A stretch of DNA of 64,000 nt from Benincasa hispida. Its lineage: Eukaryota; Streptophyta; Magnoliopsida; Cucurbitales; Cucurbitaceae. Location of the stretch: contig NC_052350.1 in assembly GCF_009727055.1 (NCBI RefSeq), positions 43,543,457 to 43,607,456 on the forward strand, in the 5' to 3' direction. The notes under the pieces are model-generated. The model saw only the letters and a program-made list of their open reading frames with translations. It was not told where the DNA came from and made no database searches. Of this stretch, positions 46,641 to 58,098 are shown piece by piece. Each line of letters opens with the position of its first letter. Positions within the stretch are counted from its first letter, which is position 1. The translations under genes were made by a program, and so were the position numbers.

Positions 46641-47480
46641 GTTAGGCCATAGAAATCTTAATATGATTGAGAGATTGGTTAAGAATGGACTTCTAAGTGA
46701 ATTAGAAGAAAAATCTTTACCTATATGTGAGTCATGCCTTGAAGGAAAAATGTCTAAGAAAACTTTTACTGTAAAAGGTCACAAAGCCAAAGAACCCTTA
46801 GAACTTATACATACGAACCTTTGTGGTGCTATAAATGTTAAGGAAAAAGGAAAGTTTGAATATTTCATCAACTTCACTGATGATTATTCAAGGTATGGAT
46901 ATGCTTATTTAATGCAAAGTAAGTTTAAAGCTCTTGAAAAGTTCAAAGAGTACGAGGCTGAAGTGTAAAATGCATTAAATAAAACAATAAAAATATTTCG
47001 ATCTGATTGAGGTGGAGAGTATATGGATTTGAAATTTCAAGACTATTTGATAGAACATGGAATTATATCCCAACTCTCAGTATTTGGTATACCTCAGCAG
47101 AATGGTGTATCAGAAACAAAAACTAGAACCTTGTTGGACATGGTTCAATCTATGATGAGTTACACTTCCTTACCTGGCTCGTTTTGGGTTATGCAGTACA
47201 AACTACAACCTATATTTTGAACTGTGTTCCATCCAAAAGTGTTACTGGAACACCTTTCGAGTTATGGAATGGTCGTAAAGGTAGTTTGTGCTATTTTAGG
47301 ATTTGGAGTTTCCTAGCATGTGTGCTTGAGGCAAATTTTAAGAAGTTGAAACTTCGTTCAAAATTGTGCATATTTGTAGGTTACCCCAAAGGAATGAGAG
47401 GTGGTTACTTCTACGATCCTAGAGATAATAAAATGTTTGTGTTGAAAAATGCTATATTTTAGAAGATAACCACATTAGAG
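46640..47480 (+). pseudogene. Copia E integrase
   Basis: RLGHRNLNMIERLVKNGLL and CESCLEGK give the HHCC zinc module. The core reads ELIHTNLCGAINV, where the first catalytic Asp (HSD/HTD) is Asn; FTDDYSRYGYAYLM; FRSD-stop-GGEYMD, where Arg CGA became TGA; then PQQNGVSETKTRT with its Glu. C-terminus: LNCVPSKSVTGTPFELWNGR, ACVLEANFKKL, FVGYPKGMRGGYFYDP. Stops and frameshifts divide it into four frames. Confidence 0.92.
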
Positions 47481-47887
47481 AGCATAAACCATGCAGTAGG
47501 ATAGTGTTAACTAAACTTTCTATTGAAACTACTGAACCTTCAACAAAAGTTGTTGAAGAGCCAAGTATATCGACAAGAGTTGTTGATGTTGATTCATCTA
47601 GTAATGCACATCCACCTCAATCGTTGAAGGAGCCCATATAGTGGGACAGTTGCGAACCCGCCTATATGTTTATATGGGTTTAACAGAAATCCTAGATGTT
47701 ATATCTGACGGCGACGTTGAGGATCCATTGTTTTAGAAGAAGGTAATAGAGGATGTTGACAAAGATGAATAGATCAAGGATATGGATCTCGAAATGGAGT
47801 CTATGTACTTCAATTCAGTATGGGATCTTATAGATCAACCTCACAAGGTAAGACATATAGGTTGCAAATGGATCTACAAAAGGGTTT
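47481..47887 (+). pseudogene. Copia E RT N-terminal fragment
   Basis: Linker text (IEHHAVG-type region, Ser/Thr-rich), then DMDLEMESMYFNSVWDLIDQ, PHKVRHIGCKWIYKR, the opening of copia RT. Homology ends abruptly after WIYKR at about 47887; the palm domain is missing. Confidence 0.85.
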
Positions 47888-48247
47888 GATTGTTTTTGCA
47901 AAATTACAATAGTGATGTGCCTGCAATTGGAGCATCAATGCGACCTGATTGAAACCCTAATTTTGTCTGATCGCGCCTAATCCTTTTCGAACTTGCTGAT
48001 TTTTTTATTCACAACGTTTTTTAGCTCCAAAATTGACTAAAGGGTGATGAAGGCATGATTTTTAGCCACTTTTCACCCACCTTGGCCAATATAAAGGGTT
48101 GGAAGCACCATTGTTCAACAATCTTCACTCTTTTGAAGAAATCCACAAAATCATCCATAACCTCTATAAGAAACGAAAGTTTCTTTGAAGAGATGACTTC
48201 TTTAGGTCAACCTTACCCATGAGAACGTGTTGCAGAGTGATATTTAT
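47888..48247. other. Unassigned sequence between copia E and the A-type LTR
   Basis: 360 bp with AATATAAAGG near 48090 and a 5'-UTR-like appearance, possibly a piece of another LTR. I recognise nothing specific. Confidence 0.4.
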
Positions 48248-50273
48248 TAGCTTTTTGGCCCTTAATCTCAAATTAATATTAATTAATTAATTAATTAATA
48301 TTTTAATGATAACAAATCTACTTTCATTCACTAATCATTTTAGTATTTTGAAGAGTCCATTGTGTATAGCTCATAATAAAGATTCAAATGCAATTTGAAT
48401 CACCCAAATTAGAGCTCAAAAAAAGAAAAATATAGACGAAACAAGTTTACCAAAAAAAAAAAAAATACCCAAGGTGATGAAGTGACAAATTTTTCCATCA
48501 ATTGAAAGGTGACATATGGAGCACTGAAAGAGTGATAGAGTGACACATGGTGGACTTTTAATTTTTTGTTGGATATTAAAATAAAATGATTATAAAAAAA
48601 TGATTATATTATATTATGTTTGTGTCTAGCAGCTAGTTGAATATAAAAATTTTGAACATAATAATAAAAAAATTCAGCATATGTTGAAGTTTCTATTAGC
48701 TATACCTTTTCTTTTTAAAAAATTATTATTATTTCTACTTTTAAATCTTCACTATTCAATTTTCTTTTACCAACATCTAATTACCCAAATTAAATTTAAT
48801 TTTCACTCATTTCCCTCTCTTTTTAAACTTATCTTCTTTTACCAATATATTGAAGTCCCCATTGTTGCTCTCTCTAATCATCAATTTTCTTCTTTTCATC
48901 TAATTCTTAAGAGAGATATATTGTATGATGAGAATTTATCTGTTGAGTGCTCAAATTTGTAAATCTAATCTTCAAGAAAGTTTTTCTCGTCTTGTTCTTC
49001 ATTTTCGAACATTTTGTAAGAGTTGCTCTTGATATTGAAAAAGAGCGATTGTAATGGTTTGAGCCTAATTTGTGGAAAAAAAATTAGTTTATTCTTGAAC
49101 TCACAAAAAGAATGGTATAACGGTTGGCTCTAATCCATGGAAAGAGACGGTGAAAGTTTTCTCCAAATACCTAAAAAGAAATCTTGGCGAATGATTTAGG
49201 GATTCCAAACCACGATAAAATTTTAGATGTTAAGTTCTTTATCCCTCTCCTATTTAATTTTGAATTAATTTATTGTTATATTTTATTTGCATGAAATTCA
49301 TTGTTAGCATTTGTTTTTAAATTAATTACTCACATTTGATTAATTATTTAGGTTGTTAGAATTTATTTTCCATATTTATCATCAATCATGTTATGAAAAT
49401 TAAATTGGGTGCTTGAAATTGTTAATGTCAATTTATTAATTAGTCGTATATGTATGAAATTACTGTTTAAATTACTTATTAGTAAAAGGTGTTTTAATTT
49501 GTTTGACTGGGTCCATGTTTAGAAAAAGGTTTGAATCAGTTTTATGGCCCGTTTGGTTGATGAGAATAAGAGGTAGGAATGAGAAATAATATTCTATTAT
49601 CATGTTTGGTACAAGTTTTTAACCTTGAAAATGAGAATATCTTATTCCAAAGCATTTTATATTCCCATCAATTGAGATTTTTCATAACCACTCAAATAGA
49701 TGGGTTTTCTCCATTTTCAATGGTTTTTCTCTCTCTCTTGTTTTTATCTTTTCTGTTTATTTATTTTTTTTCTTTGTTGATATTGGTTAATTTATTTAAT
49801 TTTAATAAATATGTTCAAATTAAATTTATAATTGACATATATAATTAATTAAATTAATAATAATGCTAATATAATAATTTATTCTATTATTATGAATTAA
49901 TATGAAAAATCATATTTAAAAAAACGAATAATCATAATTATATTTGCTTAAATTCCTTTTTATTGATAATATATATTAATATCATAAATTATTTATTAAA
50001 ATTATTAATTAGTCTTTAAAAAATATTAATTAAGTATTTAAGAAATATTAATTAATTAACTCATAATAAAATATGTTAATTAATTTTATACTTTATAATT
50101 GCATAAAAAAGTATAACACATTCTCAGACATCTTATACTCATTCCCATACATAACCAAACACAGTCCAGACATCTTGACATTCTTTATTTTCAATGATCT
50201 ATAAAATATCATTCCAAACAACCCCATAAATAAATCTTGTTCAATCCTCTAGGGTTGCCATACCGATCTTACA
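48248..50273 (+). mobile_element. Third copy of the copia A-type LTR, probably solo
   Basis: Starts TAGCTTTTTGGCCCTTAATC (TG mutated to TA) and ends GCCATACCGATCTTACA; colinear with both LTRs of copia A, for example TCAATTTTCTTCTTTTCATC near 48880. Without the MITE at 49545-50226 it is about 1.35 kb. No matching TSD is readable (TTTAT left, AGATT right), so truncation cannot be excluded. Confidence 0.75.
49545..50226. mobile_element. MITE-like TIR element in the A-type LTR
   Basis: Left end TGGCCCGTTTGGTTGATGAG, right end CATTCCAAACAACCCCA: inverted TGG...GTTTGG ends. It splits the LTR, whose flanking pieces (CAGTTTTA, TAAATAAATC) join colinearly with the other copies. 682 bp, very AT-rich inside, no transposase. 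The target duplication is at most TA; the superfamily is not resolved. Confidence 0.65.
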
Positions 50274-52428
50274 AGATTCACATTGAGAAAAGATTGAATC
50301 CATCCTTAGTTTATTGTGAATCCCCTATTTACTGTTTTCCATATTTCTTCTTTTAGTACTTTGCTGTTTTTCTTTCATTCTTCTTATTATTTCCTTATTT
50401 GTTATCTTGTAACTCATAACATTGGATTTAATGAAGTCTATTCATTCTTATCTAATTTGGGCTTCTAAGGGTACTTGTAAAACAAGATCTAATTATCTAT
50501 AGAAATATAAGAATATTACTTAGGCTTCTAAGGGTACTTATAAAACAAGATTGAATAAGGGTTGTTCTCGATTTATAGTTAGTCGATGTCAACATGATGC
50601 GACCATATAGCTTATAGTCTATCATGGTTTGAACTTGACTTGAATTCCTTGTTCTTATTATTGTTCATCTTTATTATTTGCAAACAACCTAAAATTCACT
50701 TATTTACCAGTTACCTCTTGGTTTACATTGAAAAGTTCTGTTGTAAATAATTGAATTGCATAAATAGTCTCTTGGGATACAATATTTGGAATACTTTCCA
50801 TATTACTACTTGTTGATAGTATATACAACTTGATTAGTACTCAAAGCTATCAGGATTATCACTAATAGACTGTTATCGGTGCTATCAACTTTGAAAAACT
50901 AACAGTTATTTCTATTAGGTGTCTATCAACTTTGTTTAGGAATCAATAGTTATCAACTTAGGTTATTAAACTTTAAATAATGTTCTCTACCAATACTTCG
51001 CCTCACATTGATTGATTATGAATCTTTGAATTTTTAAATTAGAGATGGGTATTTGAGTCTCATTTTTGTTACTTATGAGAATTTAAATATATATATTTCT
51101 TTGGATGTTGGTTCAACGTGGGAAATGAGTTTTAGTTAAGATGAATTTTGGAAAATTTATGGGCCAAGAAGAAGTTGAAAAAAGATGGGCCTTTATTTGG
51201 TCAACATTAGGGTTTTTACTTTTGTTGAAAAAGAAAGAGTAATTGTATAGAAGGGTAAAAAAAAGAACCCTACTTTCATAAATGACCGTTTTTTTAAATT
51301 CTATGATTTATGGCCATTACATGATGTGGAGGGCTTTATCTCTCCATTTATTTTCTCAGTTTTGCCCTCTAAATCCAATACTTTTTTAAACTTAGAGATT
51401 TTGTTGGGACTTAGTTCCTAGTTATTATAGATGTTTTAAAAGGTAAGTAAAAGTGCTTTTTTTTTTTTTTTTTAAAAAAAAACCATCTCTCAACCAATTC
51501 ACCGATTTGTTTATTTTTTAAAGAACATATCTCTCAACCAATTCCAATCTACACCGACTTTACAGAACAATAATGTTCTGTTAGAGATCCAATAGTTTTC
51601 TAATTCTACATTGAGCTATTGCTTTCATCGCTCAATATTGACGTTATCGATTGAAAGGTCATCGCTGAGGAGAAGCTTTAAATATAAACCAAATGACGGC
51701 TAGAAAAGTATCAATCATATCATCACCTTCTTCAACCTGACAATTACACCATCATTACATTCGTCCTCCTTGAGTCGAACCACATTCAGACGCGGTCTTC
51801 TCCTTTGCCACGTTGGGCCTCTACTGTTGGCACGCTCTCCGTTTTAAATAATTTCAAAAATAGTGTAATCGGCGAGATCAAGTTCGAGTCAAAAGTTTGC
51901 TCCAAACAAGGTATGTAGACCATAAAAGATAGAATTAGAATATATGTATGTTTTATTTTCTCTTCAGTTTATTTACCACCATCCCGTCCTTTCTTTTAGT
52001 ATCATGTATTTCAATGAAACAAAGATTTTAGTTGTTAAGTTCAAGGTATTTGTTTGACTTTTTTTTGTTAGTACATTGTAATTGCATGATTCGAACAAAT
52101 ATTTTAACAGTGTATTTGCATGACTCAATTGAGGTTGCAACATTGTTTATTTTTTAGTACAAAATATTATTCTTCAAAGAAGAAATAATGTATATGATAT
52201 GATTTGAATGGTTGGTGGAGGAATTAATTGTCATTGTTGTCTTGTCCATATACGAAGTATTTTCTTTAGAGGTTCATGAATGTTCCATAACGTTCCATGT
52301 TTCTTTTTCGAAAAACATTTTTTTGTTAGTTTGTTAAACTAGTCTTACACTATGAAGCATAGATACTTCATGTGAGACAATTTTTATTGTTGTTCATTAC
52401 AATTTTTCTGAAATATAAATATATGTAG
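50274..52428. other. AT-rich spacer with a relative of the 76-bp repeat
   Basis: No gene seen. 50840-50960 contains ATCACTAATAGACTG and CTATCAACTTTGAAAAACTAAC, the vocabulary of the arrays at 6111-6390 and 9511-9906. Poly-T/A runs at 51460-51485. Two copies of TTCTAAGGGTACTT(A/G)TAAAACAAGA at about 50465 and 50529. Confidence 0.5.
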
Positions 52429-52800
52429 GTTTCTCTATAGAAGTCGTACATGTCTTACATTTGAATATTTATTGACTTTGAAAATGCCATCTATGCCTCT
52501 ATACTCACAGAAAATAGAATACAACATACCTAAAGATAGTAGGTTTCTCTTTAAAAGTCGTACATGTCTTACATTTCTTAGAAGCTTTATAGTCTCATCC
52601 TTCAATTTAAGAGAGACTGACATGTCGACTATTTTGTAAGATTCATTATTGCCCATGTAAACAGATTCTTCTTCTATCTCTTTATAAGTATTGAATCAAG
52701 GCTTATGAGATATCATGTGGACTGTACTTCTAGAGCCAATAACTTAATCATATTTCCCCAAAAGACTAATTGAGTTGGCTTTGTCCTTTGAAGGTCTTGA
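52429..52800 (-). pseudogene. Copia fragment: protease and pre-integrase
   Basis: Minus text VIGSRSTVHM (protease site, DSG lost), FNTYKEIEEESVYMGNNESY, KIVDMSVSLKLKDETIKLLR, NVRHVRLLKRNLLSLGMLYS. The phrase RHVRLL is repeated because AGTCGTACATGTCTTACATTT occurs at about 52441 and 52555. No other domain of this element is attached. Confidence 0.78.
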
Positions 52801-53720
52801 ACGGAAGTGTGGAGATTAGTTCAAAATTTATTTTCACAGAATACAAATTACATAGTACAAATGTTATGCATACTCATAAATTTACAGCATGCAAACAAAA
52901 AAGGAAATGAGAGAATTAAGGTGAGAGAAAACTTACACTTGAAGAACCCTTCTTCATGTATTTCCTTTCTCCAGATCTGTCACGAACAAACTCAATTCAA
53001 ATGCTCATCACCACGAAAAAAACCTCCTGTATTCTCTAATGGGAAGAGAATCACTAAGGAGTTGTGGGCTCTTAGGTTTTTGGAAGAGAATAAGTAATTG
53101 AGAGGAAGACCTGTTTTTCAGAGAAAGACTTCTGTCTCTTTTTAGAAATGTGTAAGTCTTCAGAACACTACATTCACACATGCACTAAATAGAGAGAAAC
53201 ACGCGGAAGGGCGTTACAACTGAAGGAACTCTTTTGATAGAGGACCTATGAGCGGAAGTGGATCGTCCAAAACTCATTTCGATTGAAACAAACATTTATA
53301 GTAAACAGAACATATTATGTACTTTAACTAAATTGCAGCATGCTTTTGAACATTAAAACAAAGTTTAGAGATTATACCTTTTAAGAACTATTCTTCAAGT
53401 TAATCTCTCGTACTAACTCGCTCATGAACGCGTCGAATAAGTCACAAACTCTCCTCGAACATCAACACAGCAACGCAAATCGAACCAAAAGGTAGAGGAA
53501 ACTACCACTTAGTGACCTTGGTATATTCTCGATGTGAGAATCCAGAAGTGGTGGGCTGTGACTATTTTTGTTAGAGGGTATTTTGGTTTGGATGAGGAAG
53601 ACAATTGAGGAGGCAAACTCTCTATCATATAGAAAAAACTCTTAATCGTTTAGGCGATAAGGCTATCGTATAGTCTCTCTAAGTGGATCGTATAGTTTGT
53701 CTCATAAATTTGACCGGTTG
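52801..53720. other. LTR-like non-coding DNA, unresolved
   Basis: Two related segments (CTTACACTTGAAGAACCCTTCTTCA near 52931; ATACCTTTTAAGAACTATTC near 53374) resemble the left portions of C-family LTRs in minus orientation. Ends with GGCGATAAGGCTATCGTATAG near 53655, another ACGAT-type motif. The plus frame 52807-53097 has no recognisable domain. Boundaries not found; 53716-53720 is the TSD of the next element. Confidence 0.4.
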
Positions 53721-55568
53721 TGTGATGGAGGCAAAGATACCCTTTATGCAGAGATGAATAACCTAAGAATACACATGGGTGTTGTTGAAGGAAAATTATG
53801 GGGGTTTGAATGCAATATTGTGTGTGTTGTATGTCTTAAGCTATGCGTTTATGCCCATGCGTCGGAGGTCATGCGTTGGAATAAAAATTATGCGTCAATC
53901 TAATATACAATGACCATGTGTTCCTATCATAAGTTTTCTTGCCTTCTTGCCAAGTATAACGAAAATGCAAGTTTCTCGGGTAATCCGAGGTTGAACACAG
54001 GGACTGTTCACTCAATAATGCTTGTGAAGCAATGCGTTTGAGGCGATGAATAAAAGTAAAAAGAAGAAGTTTAATGGATTATACACTACTCCTGCTCCTA
54101 ATTAAACAAATTGCGGAATGGAAGACTTGCGATGAGAATTGGTAAATACAACAACTGTTAACGCATAGTATTGTTTATTATCTTAAATCGCTCGAGTAAT
54201 CCCAGCTCTTCACAATAACGCATTGCACACCTCTCGGTGGTCAACCACATGACTATATCTCTATAGTGCATGGGTGCGTCGAACATAAGACCGTGCCTAT
54301 CTGTAGGAACAATGCATACTTTGCTTTAGTACGTTCCATCTCTTACCTTCTCAGGAAGTTAGATGCGGCTAATTAACTTATAGACAAGCATTGCAACAAC
54401 CCATCCACAAGCGTTGCTACAGCCTTTCACCATGCAAAGAGGATTAACTCATTATACTAGCACAACGCACACCTCTCGGTGGGTTGATACATGCGTCCTA
54501 CCTCTAGGCTACACGATTGAGTATGCGATCGCCTTTGATAAATAAACGATGAAGGTAAACGATGATAAAGATAAAGACGATGAAGAAGATGGTATTGAAG
54601 GAATCAAGATATGCATTGATTACAAAATGTCTTAATGTCTTTAAGCCTAATAAATTGTAATAACAATACAAAGAATTAGAAGAGAAATGAAAGACTCCTG
54701 CGTCAAGGGCTACTGGTTGGTGGCCATGGATGAATGGTGGAGATGTCTCTCTTGAGCTTCTATCTCCGGCGAAAGCTCCGGTCAGCACTGCGAATGGTTG
54801 TAGAGGTGAAGAGTCCCTCAAGAAAATCTCGTTCATGGCTCTCATCTGTGATCGCAACCTCTACCATTTGAGACGAAAGTTCGGATATCTTGAAATGAAG
54901 GTTCCAAAGGGCTATTTATAGAGTTTAAACTTCCGACAGTAATCATGATTGCTTTATGTCTCACTGCTACCTTCTGTGCGGTATGGGGCAATGTCACATC
55001 ATCTTATGCTTTGTGATACTCCCAAAGTATGGTGTCGAGCTGATTCAACTGAAGTATCAACGCATTCTACCCATCTATCCTTGTGATCACCTATTTTATT
55101 TAAGGTTATCACTCCGTGGACCCGCAACTCCAAAGTGATTACTGCATGCACTTGACGACCGACAATTCACATGCCGATGGACGCCAATTCGATAACCGTA
55201 ACTTCCATGCGGTGACCGGCATTCGCGTCGATTTACCGGTACTTCTATGCGATGGACGCATGCGATCAACTTTGCATGCAATTCGTCTATGCGATAGCTC
55301 CGAACTTTCAGTGCAATGGCGTTTGATTTTTTGATTGCTTATTTCCAGCGGCATCGTTTGAATTCATGTGGTAGCTAATTAAAAATAGACATTTTTTGGC
55401 ACGAAATAAACACATAATATTGGGGTTTCCGTGAGGATTTAGGTGCTGATCGACACAAACTCAATTTTTCCAAAAGTCTAAGTATTATCACCATATATTT
55501 TTACATTGTTAGCCCTCATATTCTAAATAAAAAGGCTTAATAATAACTGACATTTCTGCCAGTTATCA
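53721..55568 (-). mobile_element. Solo LTR, gypsy-type family H, copy 2
   Basis: Plus-strand ends TGTGATGG and AGTTATCA, with a perfect TSD GGTTG at 53716-53720 and 55569-55573; 1848 bp. On the minus strand it starts TGATAAC with the same hairpin as 7804-9469, has TATAAATA at 54913-54920, and near its end CCTGTGTTCAACCTCGGATT. Rich in ATGCGAT/GCATGCG words (55130-55330). Short frames inside it (54504-54921, 55096-55354) are not genes. Confidence 0.92.
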
Positions 55569-55639
55569 GGTTGACTATATGGAAGTTTAATTGTCTATTA
55601 ACGATCGAAGGACAAGGGGAACAGTGTGCAACCGAAGAC

Positions 55640-56330
55640 TTTTTAGAATTTGGTAAATCAGGAAGTTTTGGAGTACAACATTTCATAAGGTGTCTTGTTG
55701 TCAAGGAAAGGCATAGGTAGATGCTTGATAAGATAGGATGGCAAGTATGGAAGGTGAAAGGGCAGAAGCTATGTGGAACAGAGGAGTGTAGCAGGCATGG
55801 CTAGACCAACTTCAATGACATGCCTATTCTTTCGTTCGACAGTGCCATTTTGTTGAGGTGTGTAAGGACAGGAGAGACGATGGATTGTGCCAAGTTTGTC
55901 TAGTGTAGAAGAGAGAGCTTTGAACTCCCTTTCCCCATTAGTTGGATCGATTTAATGGTAATGGAGAATTGATTTAAAATCATAGCTTGAAATTTAAGAA
56001 AACAAGGCATCACTTCAGATATAGTTTTCATTGTATAGATCCAAGTGAAACGAGAGAAAGCATCGATAAAAAGCAAGAAAAACCTATCTTCATTAATTGA
56101 ATTAATTGGGGAAGGACCCCATACATCGGCATACACTAAGTTGAAGGGAGAGGGTGGACGAGAATTAGACGTTTGAAAAGGTAAACGATGGCTCTTGGCC
56201 ATTTGACAATATTCACAAACTAATACATTGGACTTATTTTTGTACTTCAGTTTGCATTTAGATAACATAAAGTGAACTACTGGAGGAGAGGGATGTCCTA
56301 AGCGACGATGCTACAAGGAGAAATCCGTGA
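55640..56330 (-). pseudogene. Copia F integrase
   Basis: LGHPSPPVV-type zinc start near 56300, CEYCQMAKSHRLPFQ, then VYADVWGPSPI and FIDAFSRFTWIYTMK: the first two Asp sites are present. A frame break near 55930 precedes SCPYTPQQNGTVERKNRH at about 55850, which keeps the Glu. Open frame 56268-55900. The C-terminal part fades out to the left. Confidence 0.9.
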
Positions 56331-56499
56331 ATGCTGAGATGAAAGTAGTTGGATGAGATGAGGGATGAACTGATTGTGCAGCCGATGGATTGACAGACAG
56401 TTTGTATAGGCCACGATCAAGTGTGCCCCAGAGGAGCGGACTCTTGGTTTAGAGGTCCTTCACAACAAAGGAATCAATGGAAAAATTCGACATAAGCAT

Positions 56500-56740
56500 T
56501 GTTATCATAATACAAACAACCGATGCTAATTAAATTTTGAGATATCGAGGGTGTATGAAGAACAGAGTGAAGATGAATAGGAGTGTACGATGTAGATGAA
56601 AGGAAAAAAGCAGAACTAGTGTGAGAGATGGGAAGGGACTTACCATTTCCTACTACAACTTATTCACCACCATAATAAGGGACAGGTTGTTGGATGTTGG
56701 AAAGGTCAGGGGGTCATGTGATGAGTGGCGTCGGAATCCA
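56500..56740 (-). pseudogene. Copia F protease, active-site Gly replaced by Asp
   Basis: Around 56720 the minus strand reads YMDSDATHHMTP, where the family has DSGATHHMT; the Gly-to-Asp change is G-to-A. Downstream the text SVLHTPSISQNLISIGCLYY matches the usual (V)LHTPSISKNLISV motif. Stops are scattered. Confidence 0.85.
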
Positions 56741-56799
56741 TATACTAGCCTTCATCGGGGTGATTGGTTGTTGGAGCAGGGGGGTAGTAATGTAGGACA

Positions 56800-58060
56800 A
56801 CGGTTGTGGTGGGATTGGTGTGGCTTGAGCAAAGTGAGCTTGAGGATGTTGGATGGTTCTATATTTTGGATTGTCAATGTTGTAGCATGACAGAGCTGTA
56901 TGGCCAAACTTGTTACAGATTTGGCATTGCGGGCGATTGGAGGATTGGGATGGTTGATGGGTTGTTGGTCGTGGAGTTCGGTGGATGGCCGATGAGGTGT
57001 ATAATTCGTAGCACGCATAGCAGAGAAATGAGGGTTAAGGAGAATACCTGGAAGAGCTTGAGAAGGTCGGAAAGATGACCTGGTAGGTTGCATCCAGTGA
57101 GGACGTCGAGGTTGGAGTGAGAGCTGGGCGACATTGGCTTATATCTGTTGGAGTTGGTCCATAGCAAATTGGGATTTGAGCCGGCAGTCATATGTGATGA
57201 GGAGGTTGCGGACATCGGCGATAGATGGGCGATCAGTCCTATTATGAATTGAGGTCACGAACGGGTTGTATTCAGTGCCAAGGCCTTCAAGGATGTATGC
57301 AATGTGATCACGGTAGGACAGTGTCCGATAGCGGTAAACTTATCGATAATGACATTGATCTTGGCAAGGTATTGAGAAACACTGATGCCATCTTTTCTTA
57401 TCTTCTGAAGTTGATAACGCAAGCCCATTATTCGGGCTATGGAGGAGGATTCATAGACTGTGCAAAGGGCTTCCCATATTTCCAGCGCCGATTCATATCC
57501 AACGATTTCTCCCATCTTATCTTCATTAAGGGTGGAATAAAACCAGCTCATGATTGCTCGATTACACTTCTGCCAGTAGGATAAATGAGGATTGAGTTGA
57601 GTTTGCTGAGGGTCGAGGTACTTTGGTGGCTGAGGATAGGTGTCATCGATGAAGCTTTTGAGGCCATAACCCATGATGAGGTTAAGGAGTTGATTTTTCC
57701 AGAGGAGGTAGTTTGAATCATTTAGCTTGACGGTGAGGGATTGAGACATGTGAGGGAAGTTTGTGACTGGGAATTATGGGGAAGGAAGAGTGAGGAAGAG
57801 ATTAATCGGTACCGGATTTTGAAATGGATGATGGTTAGGGACACCGGCATAGTGAGGGTGAAGGAGTGGTGGTGGAGGGTCATATTACGGAGGGTAGAAA
57901 GGATTTCGAGCAGGGGAAGGGTCGCGTGAGTAGCGGGTGGGGTGAAAGACGGAGATGATATAGATATGGTGGTCGAAGGTAGAACGGTTGAATGTATACT
58001 TGGGTTTGATGTTACTGGGAGGGTAGAGTTTTCTTCGGATGTGTTTGAGCTCGACGCCAT
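56800..58060 (-). pseudogene. Copia F gag
   Basis: Starts MASSSNTSEENSTLPVTSNP at 58060, 27 bases after the PBS. After frame shifts it continues as MSQSLTVKLNDSNYLLWKNQ (57749), LLNLIMGYGLKSFIDDTYPQ, SYWQKCNRAIMSWFYSTLNE, MGLRYQLQKIRKDGISVSQY: a UBN2-type capsid. The CCHC knuckle CQICNKFGHTALSC (56935-56888) is intact. Confidence 0.92.
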
Positions 58061-58086
58061 GAGAGAAGAAGGCAGGACGCTTTAAA

Positions 58087-58098
58087 GCTCTGATACGA
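58087..58098 (-). promoter_or_regulatory. PBS of copia F
   Basis: Minus strand TCGTATCAGAGC, one mismatch from the initiator-Met PBS, directly abutting the LTR TG at 58099. Confidence 0.8.

Larger units (their letters stand above)
10027..47887 (+). mobile_element. Copia E, outermost element of the nest, 3'-truncated
   Basis: Plus-strand Ty1/copia element: 5' LTR (10027-43154, interrupted), PBS at 43157, leader to about 45300, gag, protease, integrase and the first part of RT. Homology stops at about 47887, so the rest of RT, RNase H and the 3' LTR are missing. Every other element between 10277 and 41793 lies inside its 5' LTR. Its integrase text strongly resembles the abundant melon/cucumber copia gag/pol proteins, as far as I remember them. 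Confidence 0.75.
55600..58098 (-). mobile_element. Copia F internal region, RT side lost
   Basis: Minus-strand element reading from LTR/PBS at 58087 through gag, protease and integrase; homology fades left of about 55640, so RT, RNase H and 3' LTR are missing. Domains are listed separately. Confidence 0.85.

Noticed and set aside
52807..53097. 96-codon plus frame
   Set aside because: No domain, and the surrounding DNA looks like LTR sequence in the opposite orientation.
54504..55354. Several overlapping frames of 60-117 codons
   Set aside because: All are inside solo LTR H2, which has clean ends and a TSD; the region is GC-richer and so has fewer stops.
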